From NCBI RefSeq assembly GCF_002217755.1, contig NZ_BCFL01000024.1, positions 1-64,000 of the forward strand: 64,000 bases of DNA. Reading direction: 5' to 3'. Below, piece after piece: positions 40,798-49,936 of this stretch. The position numbers and the translations under genes were made by a program. Each line of letters begins with the position of its first letter. Position 1 is the stretch's first letter. Source of the stretch: Streptomyces hyaluromycini (GTDB lineage: Bacteria; Actinomycetota; Actinomycetes; Streptomycetales; Streptomycetaceae). The notes under the pieces were generated by a model. The model was given only the letters and a program-made list of their open reading frames with translations. It made no database searches and was not told the origin of the DNA.

Positions 40798-43722
40798 ATG
40801 AGAAAGCCCTTCACTCCCCAGGCCGGCCGCATCGGACGTCCGGACGGGCCGGTGCAGCCGGATGCGGTCGGCGTCGAACACCTCGGCGGCTCACCGGCCG
40901 GCCTCGCCCGCGACCTCACCGACCTGCTGGGCTCCGAGCAGGTCCTGCACCGGCTCTCGGACCTGGTGCGCTATGCCTCCGACGCGAGCCCCTACCGGCT
41001 TCTTCCGCAGGTCGTCGTGCAACCACGAGATGCGGACGACGTCACCGCCGTGTTCGACTACTGCCGCCGGACCGGGCGCCATGCCACCTTCCGGTCCGGA
41101 GGCACCAGTGTCAACGGCCAGTCGCAGTCCGACGACATACTGATCGACGTCCGGCGCCACTGGGCCGGAATGACCGTGGAGAACGGCGGCGCCCGCCTGC
41201 GGACGGGCCCGGGCACGATTCTGTCTCACGCGAACGCCGTCCTGGCACCGTACGGGCGCCGACTGGGTCCCGATCCGGCCAGCGCCGACGTCGCCACCAT
41301 CGGCGGGGTTGTCGCCAACAACGCAGGAGGCATGCGGTGCTCGCTGCCCAGGAACGCGTACCACTGCGTGGCCGGGATCACCTTCGTGCTCCCCTCCGGG
41401 ACCACGATGGACACCGAGTCCCCCGACGCCGAGTCCGCGTTCCGCGAAGCCGAGCCGGAACTGGCCGACGGTCTGCTGGCCCTGCGCGCGGAAATACTCG
41501 CCGATGAGAAACTCGTCGAGCGGATCAGGCACAAGTACACCATCCGCAACACCACCGGATACGCCCTCAACGCCTTTCTCGACGCAGAGACGCCGCTGGA
41601 GATCTTCCGTCGGTTGCTCGTCGGTTCGGAAGGAACACTGGCCTTCATGGCCGAGGTCGTGTTCGACACTCTCCCCGACCCCGGGCTGACCACGGTGACG
41701 TGGATCGCCACCGAATCCATCGATGCGGCGGCACGCCTGGTACCCGCGCTGGTCGGCCTGGGCGCGGAGGCGGTGGAGCTGATGATGGCGCCCGCGTTGA
41801 CCGTGGCGGCGCAGGCATACCCGGGCGCCCCCGCCTACTGGCGCACGCTCGATCCCAAGGCCGCTGCTCTCCTCGTGGAGTTCCGCGGCGAAGCCGACGC
41901 ACTCGATGACGCCGAGCGGCGGGTCCGAGAGGTCGTCGCGGACACCGCCCTGCTGGATCCGATCGAATTCACCCGGGACGAGGAGCTCATCGAGTGCAAC
42001 TGGCGGATACGCGAGGGCCTGCTGGGCATCGTCGGTCACCTGCGACCGGAAGGAAGCGCAGTCATCAACGAAGACGTGTGCTTCCCTCCCGCACGTATCG
42101 CCGAGGGCGCCCACGACCTGCAACAGCTGCTCAGCAAGCACGGGTTCCTCCCCGGGGTCGCCGGCCACGCCGCCTATGGCAACCTGCACTTCACGTTGAC
42201 TCCCGTATTCACCGAGGAAGCCGACAAGGAGCGCTACGGGGCGTTCATGTCCGACCTGGTCGGCCTGGTCATCGGAAAGTACGACGGCTCGCTCAAGGCC
42301 GAACACGGCACCGGGCGCAACATGGCGCCCTTCGTCGAACACGAGTGGGGCGCCAAGGCGACCGACATCATGTGGCGGCTGAAGCGCCTCGCCGATCCGC
42401 ACGGAATCCTCGGACCGGACGTCATCCTGACGGCCGACGAGGAAATCCACCTCAAGGGTTTCAAATCCACACCCAAGATCGAACAAACAGCGAACCTGTG
42501 CATCGAGTGCGGGTTCTGCGAGGCCGTGTGCCCGAGTCGCAATGTGACGACGACCCCCCGGCAGCGAATCGCCCTTCGCCGGGAGATGGCCCGGCAACCC
42601 GAGGATTCTCCCGTGCTTGCACAACTGCAGGCAGAGTACGAGTACGACGGCATCGAGACGTGCGCCGCCGACGGAACCTGTGCCATCCCATGCCCTGTGC
42701 AGATCAACACGGGGGCCCTGATGAAGGGATTCCGCCGTGCCGAATCCACTGCTTCCCGTGAGCGTGCCGGGCTGGCGGCGGCCGAGCACTGGGGCAAGAT
42801 CGAGAGACTCGCACGCGCAGGGATGTCAGCGGTGGACGGCGTCCAGTCGCACATGGACGTGAAGGTCCTCACGGAGCTGACCAACGCGGCGCGGTTCGTC
42901 GCCAGCAACGATCTCGTCCCCTCGGTTCCGGGCCCCATGCCCCACCCGGCACCCGGCCACCTCCCGCACACCGAGCGGAAATCCGCGCGTGCGGTGTACT
43001 TCCCGGCCTGTATCAACCGCATCTTCGGACGCGACCCCGACAAACCGAGAACGCCGTCGCTCCCGGAGGCGTTCGTCACGCTCTCCGCCCGCGCCGGCAT
43101 GCCCCTGTGGATACCGGATGACGTGCGCGGACTGTGCTGCTCGACGCCCTGGGCGAGCAAGGGTCTCACCGGCGGGCACCTGTGGATGGCGGAGGCGATC
43201 TGCGACGCCCTGTGGAGGTGGAGCGACCACGGCTCGCTTCCGGTTGTGATCGATGCCGCGTCCTGCACCCACGGGCTGCTCGACGACGTCGCCGAGCACG
43301 TCGACGACACGCGGCGCGCTCACATGGAGGCCATGAGCATCCAGGACTCGATCACCTGGTGCCGGGCCCTGCTTCCGCGTCTCACGGTGAACCGGAAGCT
43401 CAAGACGGTCGCAGTGCATCCGACGTGTTCCACGACGCACCTCAGACTCAACCGCGACCTCAGGGCCATCGCGTCCTTCCTGGCCGACACGGCCATGGTG
43501 CCCGTCGGCACCACCTGTTGCGGTACCGCGGGAGACCGCGGCCTGCTCCACCCGGAGTTGGTGGTCTCCGCGACACGGGACGAGAAGGCTGGACTCGACG
43601 CCTCTCCGGCCCAGGCATACCTCTCGGCGAACCGCACGTGCGAAATGGGTCTGCGACACGCTACCGGGCGGCCGTACGAGTCCTTCGTCTTCCTCCTCGA
43701 AGAACTCACCAGACCATCCTGA
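40798..43722 (+). CDS. FAD-binding and 4Fe-4S 2-hydroxyacid dehydrogenase (GlcD-GlcF / D-lactate type)
   Basis: This is a fused flavin/iron-sulfur protein of about 974 residues. The N-terminal PCMH-type FAD domain shows FRSGGTSVNGQSQ, GGVVANNAGGMRC and GSEGTLAFMAEVVFD, and the cap domain ends with EHGTGRNMAPFVE. Two ferredoxin-like clusters follow (CIECGFCEAVCPS at about 568-580, CAADGTCAIPCPV at about 622-634). The C-terminal CCG domain has CCSTPWASKG and TCCGTAGDRGL. Such proteins oxidise D-lactate or other 2-hydroxyacids and pass electrons to the membrane. ATG 40798 was preferred over 40768 because GGAGG lies seven bases before it. It is the third gene of the catabolic cluster. Confidence 0.9.
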   Translation: MRKPFTPQAGRIGRPDGPVQPDAVGVEHLGGSPAGLARDLTDLLGSEQVLHRLSDLVRYASDASPYRLLPQVVVQPRDADDVTAVFDYCRRTGRHATFRSGGTSVNGQSQSDDILIDVRRHWAGMTVENGGARLRTGPGTILSHANAVLAPYGRRLGPDPASADVATIGGVVANNAGGMRCSLPRNAYHCVAGITFVLPSGTTMDTESPDAESAFREAEPELADGLLALRAEILADEKLVERIRHKYTIRNTTGYALNAFLDAETPLEIFRRLLVGSEGTLAFMAEVVFDTLPDPGLTTVTWIATESIDAAARLVPALVGLGAEAVELMMAPALTVAAQAYPGAPAYWRTLDPKAAALLVEFRGEADALDDAERRVREVVADTALLDPIEFTRDEELIECNWRIREGLLGIVGHLRPEGSAVINEDVCFPPARIAEGAHDLQQLLSKHGFLPGVAGHAAYGNLHFTLTPVFTEEADKERYGAFMSDLVGLVIGKYDGSLKAEHGTGRNMAPFVEHEWGAKATDIMWRLKRLADPHGILGPDVILTADEEIHLKGFKSTPKIEQTANLCIECGFCEAVCPSRNVTTTPRQRIALRREMARQPEDSPVLAQLQAEYEYDGIETCAADGTCAIPCPVQINTGALMKGFRRAESTASRERAGLAAAEHWGKIERLARAGMSAVDGVQSHMDVKVLTELTNAARFVASNDLVPSVPGPMPHPAPGHLPHTERKSARAVYFPACINRIFGRDPDKPRTPSLPEAFVTLSARAGMPLWIPDDVRGLCCSTPWASKGLTGGHLWMAEAICDALWRWSDHGSLPVVIDAASCTHGLLDDVAEHVDDTRRAHMEAMSIQDSITWCRALLPRLTVNRKLKTVAVHPTCSTTHLRLNRDLRAIASFLADTAMVPVGTTCCGTAGDRGLLHPELVVSATRDEKAGLDASPAQAYLSANRTCEMGLRHATGRPYESFVFLLEELTRPS

Positions 43723-43780
43723 TCGATGACGTTCCGGACGGCGATCTACCCGAACTCGGAGTTCCAAGGAGTGACTCGCG

Positions 43781-44743
43781 ATGAGCGTGGTGCCCACGGT
43801 GCGCGGCCCGGTGGATTCCTCACGGTTGGGCAGGGTGCTCATGCACGAGCACGTCTTCGTACTCAGCGAGGAGTTGCGATGCAACTACCCGCGGCGGTGG
43901 GACGAGGAAGCGCGCGTGGCGGATGCGGTCGCCAAGCTGCGTGCCCTCAGATCCCGGGGGATCGACACGATCGTGGACCCCACCGTGCTCGGACTCGGCC
44001 GCTTCCTCCCCCGCGTGGCCCGGGTCAACGAGCAGGTCGACCTCCACATCGTCCCCGCCACCGGCTACTACACCTACACCGAGCTGCCGTTCTTCTTCCA
44101 GTACAACGGCCCCGGACGGTGGGTCGACGGTGCCGAGCCGCTGCTGGAGATGTTCCGCACCGACCTGGAGGAAGGCATCGGCGGAACCGGCATCCGCGCG
44201 GGCCTCCTCAAGTGCGCCATCGACCAGCCGGGGCTGACCCCCGACGTGGAGCGCGTCCTGAAGGCCATTGCCGCCACCCACCGGGTCACCGGCGCGCCGG
44301 TCACCGTACACACCAGCGCGGCGAACCGGTCGGGTCTGGTGGCGCAGAGGCTCCTCGCCGAGGAGGGCGTGGACCTGACCAAGGTGGTGATCGGGCACGC
44401 CGGCGACAGCACGGACCTGGACTACCTCACCACCCTCGCCGACGCCGGCTCGCTCCTCGGCATGGACCGGTTCGGCCTGGACGACGCCCTGCCGTTCGAG
44501 CAGCGGGTGGAGACGATGGTTGCGCTGGTGGCCCGCGGATACACCGACCACCTGGTGCTCTCCCACGACGCCGCCTGCCACCTGGACTGGATGCCCGAGG
44601 ACCGTATCCAGGCCACCAACCCGCGCTGGGTCTTCACGCACATCAGTGACGACGTGCTGCCGGCACTGCGCGCACGCGGGATCACCGAGGAACAGATCGA
44701 CACCATGCTGATCCACAACCCCCGCCGCTACTTCGAACGCTGA
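43781..44743 (+). CDS. phosphotriesterase-family metal hydrolase
   Basis: The 320-residue protein has the binuclear-metal TIM-barrel motifs in order: LMHEHVFVL (His22, His24), a carboxylated-Lys candidate in GLLKCAIDQPG, PVTVHTSAANR, VVIGHAGDSTDL and VLSHDAACHLDW. These are the ligands of phosphotriesterases and the related lactonases. In a catabolic operon a lactonase or ester hydrolase role is more likely than organophosphate cleavage. AAGGAG lies upstream of ATG 43781. It closes the operon and converges on the LacI gene. Confidence 0.9.
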   Translation: MSVVPTVRGPVDSSRLGRVLMHEHVFVLSEELRCNYPRRWDEEARVADAVAKLRALRSRGIDTIVDPTVLGLGRFLPRVARVNEQVDLHIVPATGYYTYTELPFFFQYNGPGRWVDGAEPLLEMFRTDLEEGIGGTGIRAGLLKCAIDQPGLTPDVERVLKAIAATHRVTGAPVTVHTSAANRSGLVAQRLLAEEGVDLTKVVIGHAGDSTDLDYLTTLADAGSLLGMDRFGLDDALPFEQRVETMVALVARGYTDHLVLSHDAACHLDWMPEDRIQATNPRWVFTHISDDVLPALRARGITEEQIDTMLIHNPRRYFER

Positions 44744-44845
44744 CGACTCCCGACATGGCGAGCGGAGTTGCCGGTGGGGGACGCCGACAGCATCGCCGGG
44801 TTCGCGGCCAACGGCACCCGCTGATGCTCGGTCAGCGGTCAGCGG

Positions 44846-45898
44846 TCACCGGGCGGGCCGTCCTCCGCCGGGGGGCGGCCCGCTCGTGCCGCGTACCACC
44901 AGTTTCGGGTCCAGCACCGCCTCCCGCGGCTCCAGTTCGGGCTCCCCCAGCCGCTGCACGGCGAACCGCACCGCGTACTCGGCCATCAGCCGGGCGTCCT
45001 GACGGACAGTGGTGAGGCCGATCGGCATGAGGTGGGAGAGATGGCTGTCGTCGAAGCCGACCACGGAGACGTCTGACGGGACCTCGACACCGCCCCGCGT
45101 CATCGTCATCAACACGCCCATCGCGCAACGGTCGTTGCCCGCCAGCACCGCCGTCGGCAGCTCCAGCCCGCGGTCGCGTTCCGCGAGCAGCAGCCGTCCG
45201 GCCTCGATGCCCGACTGCTCGGTGTGCGCACCGGGTATCACCCGGGTCTCCGGCTCCAGTCCGTGCCTGCGCATCGCGGCCCGGTAGGAGCGCCGCCGCT
45301 CGGCCGAGCCGGGACCCCGGCCGCCGTCGATGTGCACGATCCTGCGGTGCCCGAGCTCCACCAGGTGGTCCATGGCCTGCCGGACGCCCTTGCTCTCCGC
45401 GCTGTGCACGAAGTCCACCCGGGCCCGCGGCACCCGGCGGCTGACCGACACGGTCACGGCACGCCGGCCCAGGCCGTCCAGGTAGGCGGGGTCCGCGTCC
45501 GGGCCGAGCAGGATCAGCGCCTCGCAGCGGTGGCCGAGCAGCGCCTCGACGGCCTTCTCCTCGCTGCGGCCCTGGGCGGCGGCGGAGAGCAGCACGTCGT
45601 AGCCGAGCCGCTCGGCCTCCGGGTAGATGCCCTCGATGAGATCGGTGTGGAAGGTCTGGTGGACGGTGAACATCACGCCGAGGGTGCGGCTGCGACCCCG
45701 GGCCAGCAACCGGGCCGCGCTGTCGGGGCGGTAGCCGATCTCGTCGGCGACCCGGAGCACCCGCTCGCGCGTCTCCTGGCTCGCACCGGGCTGGTTGCGG
45801 AACACGATCGACACCAGCGCCCGGGAGACACCCGCCTTGTCGGCGACGTCGGCCATCGTCGGCCGGCGCCGGCCCGCTGCATCCACCTGTGCACCCAC
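44846..45898 (-). CDS. LacI-family transcriptional regulator
   Basis: The 350-residue repressor has an N-terminal LacI helix-turn-helix (TMADVADKAGVSRALVSIVF) with hinge helix ARLLARGRSR. A periplasmic-binding-protein-like sensor domain follows (LGVMFTVHQTFHTDLIEGIY, PTAVLAGNDRCAMGVLMTM and GFDDSHLSHLMPIGLTTVRQ). It is divergent from the truncated inositol-dehydrogenase-like gene, and a perfect palindrome lies between them, so it most likely controlled that sugar or polyol gene. GTG 45898 is the longest start; ATG 45856 (MADVADKAG) is a possible shorter one. Confidence 0.92.
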   Translation of the reverse strand: MGAQVDAAGRRRPTMADVADKAGVSRALVSIVFRNQPGASQETRERVLRVADEIGYRPDSAARLLARGRSRTLGVMFTVHQTFHTDLIEGIYPEAERLGYDVLLSAAAQGRSEEKAVEALLGHRCEALILLGPDADPAYLDGLGRRAVTVSVSRRVPRARVDFVHSAESKGVRQAMDHLVELGHRRIVHIDGGRGPGSAERRRSYRAAMRRHGLEPETRVIPGAHTEQSGIEAGRLLLAERDRGLELPTAVLAGNDRCAMGVLMTMTRGGVEVPSDVSVVGFDDSHLSHLMPIGLTTVRQDARLMAEYAVRFAVQRLGEPELEPREAVLDPKLVVRGTSGPPPGGGRPAR

Positions 45899-45998
45899 CC
45901 TTCGACGGGGCCCACCCTAGGGCCTGTCCCCGGAAGCTCCCGGAAATCCCCCGGCAACCAGGTATTGACATGACATTCGGACAGGGATCATCGTACTC

Positions 45999-46012
45999 GC
46001 GCTAGAGCGCGC
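45999..46012. promoter_or_regulatory. LacI-type operator between the regulator and the iolG-like gene
   Basis: CGCGCTAGAGCGCG is a perfect 14-bp palindrome and is followed by the related GCGCGCTAGTAGAGCGCG. A TTGACA -35-like box lies at 45966-45971, with a weak -10 at about 45988. CpG-centred palindromes with CGCGCT/AGCGCG arms suit LacI-family binding. Confidence 0.6.
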
Positions 46013-46070
46013 TAGTAGAGCGCGACAAAGACCCGCGCGTGCTTCTCCTGAACCCCCTGAAGGGACGACC

Positions 46071-46535
46071 ATGACCGTACGTGTAGGAGTCATCGGCGCC
46101 GGCTGGATCGGCAAAGAGCACATCCGGCGCCTCGCCCACACCGTCACCGGCGCCCGCGTCACCGCGGTCACCGACATCGATCCGGCCCGTGCAGAAGAGG
46201 CAGCAGCGCCGGTCGGCGCCCGGGTGCTGCCAGACGGGGCGGCCGTGGTCGCGGCGGACGACGTCGACGCCGTACTCGTCACCTCCTGGGGCCCCACCCA
46301 CGCCGGACACGTCCTCGCCGCGATCGCCGCCGGGAAGCCCGTGTTCTGCGAGAAGCCGCTCGCCACCACCGCCGAGGACTGCCTGCGGATCGTCGAGGCG
46401 GAGCAGGCGCACGGCCGCCGCCTGGTGCAGGTCGGCTTCATGCGCCACTACGACGCCGGCTACCGGCAGATGAAGGAGGTCATCGACTCCGGCCGCATCG
46501 GCACGCCGCTGATCGTGCGCACACACGGCGTACAA
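46071..46535 (+). pseudogene. Gfo/Idh/MocA oxidoreductase, inositol 2-dehydrogenase-like, 3'-truncated
   Basis: The first 155 residues are a normal Rossmann domain of the inositol-dehydrogenase type: VRVGVIGAGWIGKEHIRRLA, VLVTSWGPTHAGHVLAAIAA, GKPVFCEKPLATTAEDCLRI and RIGTPLIVRTHGV. Homology stops at about 46530 and the frame runs on over the antisense of the SARP gene to 46655. The catalytic C-terminal domain, with its Lys/Asp/His residues beyond EKP, is missing. A deletion has joined the gene to the 3' end of the SARP gene. The intact LacI gene and operator remain without a functional target here. Confidence 0.85.
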
Positions 46536-46540
46536 CCGCA

Positions 46541-48949
46541 TCAGGAAGGAGCCGGCGGCCGAAGCCCTGTCCGGCCGAGGGCCTCATCGATCGCCGCCAG
46601 CCAGCCGTCGACCGGTCCGGCCGTCACCAACCCGCTGCCCGCACCGGCGAGTTGACCGGCGGCCGGGCTCAGTGCGGCCCGGCAGCGGCGCAGGGCCGCG
46701 CGGTCGCCGAGTTCCAGGGCGGCGGCCGCCACGACACACCACAGCGCCTCCTGCACGAGGTCGGCAGGCGGTTCGGGCAGCCCGCGAAGCGCATCGCGGG
46801 CTGCCCTTTCGTCGTCGGCGGCGAGGGCGAGCGCAGGCCGGATCCAGGGGAGATACGGCCCCCAGTCGGCGCCCGGGTCGACGGCGTCCCGGATTCCGTG
46901 CGGCCGCCCCGCCAGGCGGAGGCAGAGCAGCGCGAAGGGAAGCAGCCCGTCGCGCACCCCGGGCATACCGGGCCCGTCGAGGAGCCTGCCGACCTCACGG
47001 TAAGCGGCCTCGACGGCACCGGCAGGGGCGACCCGCGTTCCGGTCCCGCGGGCCGCGAGGGCGCCGACGACGACGGGCACGGGCCCGCCGCTTCGGCGAG
47101 CCGTGGCGGAGCCGGTGTCGGGCACGGGCCCGCCGATCCGGCGAGCCGTGGCGGAGCCGGTGTCGGGCACCGGACGGCCGATCCGGCGAGCCGTGGCGGA
47201 GCCGGTGTCGGGCACCGGCCCGCCGATCCGGCGAGCCGTGGCGGAGCCGGTGTCGGGCACCGGCCCGCCGATCCGGCGAGCCGTGGCGGAGCCGGTGTCG
47301 GGCACCGGACGGCCGCTCCGCTCGGCTGCTCCGGACCGGCCTGAATCCGGCCCATCACCCTGCTCGGCCTGCCTGCCGGAGACCGGTGCGCCCCTGCCCC
47401 GCGCGCTGTCGGCCCCTCCCCCGGCGTGCCCCGTCTCACCCGTCGCCGCCAGGCGCAGCGCCCGATAACCCTCCGTGAACACCCGCACCAGCGGCAGTTC
47501 ATGGCGGTCGGCCAGCCGGTCGGCCGCCGCCGCGTGTTCGTCGGCCGTGGTGAAGTCGGCGAGCGCGGCCCGCGCCTGTACCCGGATCAGGTGGCCGAGC
47601 ACCTCGTAGGTGACCAGGCCGTGCCTGGCCGCCAGGGCGACCAGTTCGCTGCCGACGGCGTCGCGGCGCGGGGCGAGGCCGGCCCGGGTGCAGGACTGCA
47701 TGAAGACGCCGTTGAGGGCGAAGGCGAGCAGCCCCGGGTCGTCCAGGCGGCGGGCGAGGAGCTCCGCCTCGGCGGCGGCCTGCACGGCGCGGCCGGACCT
47801 GGTGCCGCGGGACTCCAGGGCGACGGTGGCGAGCAGCCGGCAGCGGGCCGCGTCCTGGGCCGGGGTGGCCGGGAGGCGGACGAGCGCCCGTTCGGCGGCC
47901 CGGACGATGCGGTCGGCGCCCTTCTCGTCGTCGGACCGGGGCCAGATCGCGGGGACGTCGTAGGCGCCGATGACCCGGGCGGTGAGTTCCGGGTCGCCGG
48001 ACTCCTCGGCCGCGGTGATCGCCGCGAGCCGGTGTTCGCGGGCGGCGGCCAGCCCGCCGGAGCCGGTCACCGCGAGGGTGCGCAGCAGTCCGACGGTCGA
48101 TTCGAGCCGGGCCCGGGAACCGGCGGCGACGGTACGGTCGTACGCCTCGGCCGCCCGGGACCAGACCCGGGCCGCCGTAGCCCCGCGTTCCGCGTCCAGG
48201 CCGGGGTCCTGGGCGAGCACGTCGGCCTCCAGCCGGCGCAGCGCCCGGCCCGGGTCGACGCCCAGCTGTCCGGCGAGGGTCGCACGGGCCCGGCGCAGCA
48301 CCGCGAGGGCGTCGCCCTGGCGGCCGGTCCGGTAGAGGGCGAGCGCCAGCAGCCGCCAGGCCTCCTCGCGCCACGGGTGCCCGCTGAGGTGGGCGTCCAG
48401 ATCGGGCACCGCCTCCGCCGCCCGGCCCGCCGCCAGCAGCGCCTCGGCCCGCTGCTCCACGGCCCGCAGCCGCAGCTCGGCGAGCCGGGCCCGCTCGCCC
48501 CGGCACCACTCCTCGTCCGCGAACTCGGCGTAGGCGGGCCCCCGCCACAGCTCCAGCGCCTCCCGCAGCAGGTGTGCGGCCCGCGCGGGCTCCTCCTGCG
48601 CGGCGGTCTGCACGGCCTGCTCGAACCGCCAGGCGTCGACCGTTTCCGCGCGCAGGGCGTAGCCGGGGCCGTCGGTGACCAGCAGCCGGGCCGGGGCACG
48701 GGACGGCCGGCCGGGTTCGAGGGCCCGCCGCAGATCGCCCACGAAGGTGCGGACGGCGCCGACGGCGGCGGACGGCGGCTCCTCCCAGAGGTCGGCGACC
48801 AGCCGGGCCACGGGCACCACACGCCTGCGGGCGACGATCAGCCGGGCCAGTACGGCACGGTGCCGGGGGCCCTTCAGGGCGAGCGGGAGACCGGCCCGCT
48901 CGGCCGTCACGGATCCGAGCACCCCGAAGGCGACCTGGTCGATCCTCAC
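46541..48949 (-). CDS. AfsR/SARP-type transcriptional regulator (802 aa)
   Basis: GTG 48949 opens MRIDQVAFGVLGSVTAERAG. An OmpR-like winged helix (about 5-95) is followed by a bacterial transcriptional activation domain (WRFEQAVQTAAQEEPARAAH, EEWCRGERARLAELRLRAVE). A long helical, TPR-like C-terminus extends to the stop. No NB-ARC P-loop is seen, so it is a medium-size SARP. Such regulators often activate secondary metabolism, but no biosynthetic cluster is adjacent. A 15-residue repeat occurs five times at 47096-47320. The 3' end abuts the truncated iolG-like gene. Confidence 0.85.
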   Translation of the reverse strand: MRIDQVAFGVLGSVTAERAGLPLALKGPRHRAVLARLIVARRRVVPVARLVADLWEEPPSAAVGAVRTFVGDLRRALEPGRPSRAPARLLVTDGPGYALRAETVDAWRFEQAVQTAAQEEPARAAHLLREALELWRGPAYAEFADEEWCRGERARLAELRLRAVEQRAEALLAAGRAAEAVPDLDAHLSGHPWREEAWRLLALALYRTGRQGDALAVLRRARATLAGQLGVDPGRALRRLEADVLAQDPGLDAERGATAARVWSRAAEAYDRTVAAGSRARLESTVGLLRTLAVTGSGGLAAAREHRLAAITAAEESGDPELTARVIGAYDVPAIWPRSDDEKGADRIVRAAERALVRLPATPAQDAARCRLLATVALESRGTRSGRAVQAAAEAELLARRLDDPGLLAFALNGVFMQSCTRAGLAPRRDAVGSELVALAARHGLVTYEVLGHLIRVQARAALADFTTADEHAAAADRLADRHELPLVRVFTEGYRALRLAATGETGHAGGGADSARGRGAPVSGRQAEQGDGPDSGRSGAAERSGRPVPDTGSATARRIGGPVPDTGSATARRIGGPVPDTGSATARRIGRPVPDTGSATARRIGGPVPDTGSATARRSGGPVPVVVGALAARGTGTRVAPAGAVEAAYREVGRLLDGPGMPGVRDGLLPFALLCLRLAGRPHGIRDAVDPGADWGPYLPWIRPALALAADDERAARDALRGLPEPPADLVQEALWCVVAAAALELGDRAALRRCRAALSPAAGQLAGAGSGLVTAGPVDGWLAAIDEALGRTGLRPPAPS
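47096..47320 (-). repeat. five 45-bp tandem repeats within the SARP gene
   Basis: The units begin at 47096, 47141, 47186, 47231 and 47276. Each is 45 bp and encodes the 15-residue motif G(G/R)PVPDTGSATARR(I/S), with single-base variation only (G/R and I/S). The frame is kept, so copy-number change would lengthen or shorten a linker in the regulator without truncation. Confidence 0.93.
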
Positions 48950-49006
48950 CCGCCCACCGTACGTGGCGCTGATCCGCTGCTGATCCGGGCAGGGGAGCCT
49001 CGGCGC

Positions 49007-49879
49007 ATGAACATCCCCGGTTTTCAGCAGCACCGTGTCCCGGTCGCGGACGGCGTCGCCCTGCACACGGCAGTCGGCGGCACCGGCAGCCCGGTCGTCC
49101 TGCTGCACGGTTTCCCCCAGACCCACCTGATGTGGCGGCACGTGGCCGCAGGACTGGCGGACGGACACACCGTGATCTGTCCCGACCTGCGCGGCTACGG
49201 CGCCAGCGACAAGCCGGCCGACGCGGACGGGACGTCGTACGCGAAGCGGACCATGGCCGCCGACGTCGTGGCGCTCGCGCGGGCGCTCGGCCACGAGCGC
49301 TTCGCGCTGGCCGGGCACGACCGGGGTGCGCTGGTCGCCTTCCGGGCCGGGCTCGACCACCCGGACGCGGTCACGCACCTGGCGCTGCTGGACGTGCTGC
49401 CCACCCTGGACATGTGGGAGGTGCTGCACGGCGCCACGGCCGCCGTCGCCTTCCATCTGTATCTGATGGCCCAACCGCCGGGCCTGCCGGAGGAGTTGAT
49501 CGGCGCGGCCCCGGATCTGTTCTTCGGCCACTTCCTCGACCTGTGGACCCGCGACCCCGCGGCGATCCCCGGCGACGTCCGCGACGCCTATCTCGCGGCC
49601 TGCCGGGACGCGGTGCCCTCCATCGTGGCCGACTACCGGGCCTCGGCCGGTGTCGATGCCGGCCACGACCTGGACGACCGGACCGCCGGGAACGTCCTGT
49701 CCATGCCGGTCACCGTGCTCCAGCAGGACTGGGGTGCCGCCCTCGGCTACGACGCGGCAGCGGTATGGCGGGCCTGGGCCCCGGACCTGGAGCACCGGAC
49801 GGTGACGTGCGGGCACTTCATGGCGGAGGAGGCGCCGGACAAGGTCACCGCGGCGCTGCGCAAGCTGCTGGCACGCTGA
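49007..49879 (+). CDS. alpha/beta-hydrolase (haloacetate dehalogenase / epoxide hydrolase type)
   Basis: The 290-residue enzyme has the alpha/beta-hydrolase core of the dehalogenase/epoxide-hydrolase group: VVLLHGFPQTHLMWRHVA, VICPDLRGYGASDKP, the nucleophile elbow FALAGHDRGALVAFR (Asp nucleophile in GHDRG) and a C-terminal TVTCGHFMAEEAPDKV with the catalytic His. An Asp nucleophile fits C-halide or epoxide cleavage by an alkyl-enzyme intermediate. ATG 49007 has GGGGAG upstream. It is divergent from the SARP gene with 57 bases between the starts, so SARP control is conceivable. Confidence 0.88.
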   Translation: MNIPGFQQHRVPVADGVALHTAVGGTGSPVVLLHGFPQTHLMWRHVAAGLADGHTVICPDLRGYGASDKPADADGTSYAKRTMAADVVALARALGHERFALAGHDRGALVAFRAGLDHPDAVTHLALLDVLPTLDMWEVLHGATAAVAFHLYLMAQPPGLPEELIGAAPDLFFGHFLDLWTRDPAAIPGDVRDAYLAACRDAVPSIVADYRASAGVDAGHDLDDRTAGNVLSMPVTVLQQDWGAALGYDAAAVWRAWAPDLEHRTVTCGHFMAEEAPDKVTAALRKLLAR

Positions 49880-49936
49880 CCGGGCTCCGGCGGCACCGGG
49901 CCCCGGCGGCACCGGAGCCCGGTTCCCGCGCCCGGG

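Noticed and set aside
40891..42789. 632-residue minus-strand frame
   Set aside because: Shadow of the FAD/Fe-S dehydrogenase gene, whose plus-strand motifs are unmistakable.
47096..47320. The 45-bp repeats considered as a CRISPR array or VNTR outside genes
   Set aside because: The units are contiguous without spacers, are in frame, and encode a regular 15-residue repeat inside the SARP gene.
47426..49006. Upstream 527 residues of the long plus-strand frame ending in the alpha/beta-hydrolase
   Set aside because: This part is antisense to the SARP gene. The hydrolase begins at ATG 49007 with its own ribosome site.
48950..49912. N-terminal extension of the SARP frame to 49912
   Set aside because: It is antisense to the hydrolase gene and lacks any SARP-like sequence. 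GTG 48949 gives the normal OmpR-type start.
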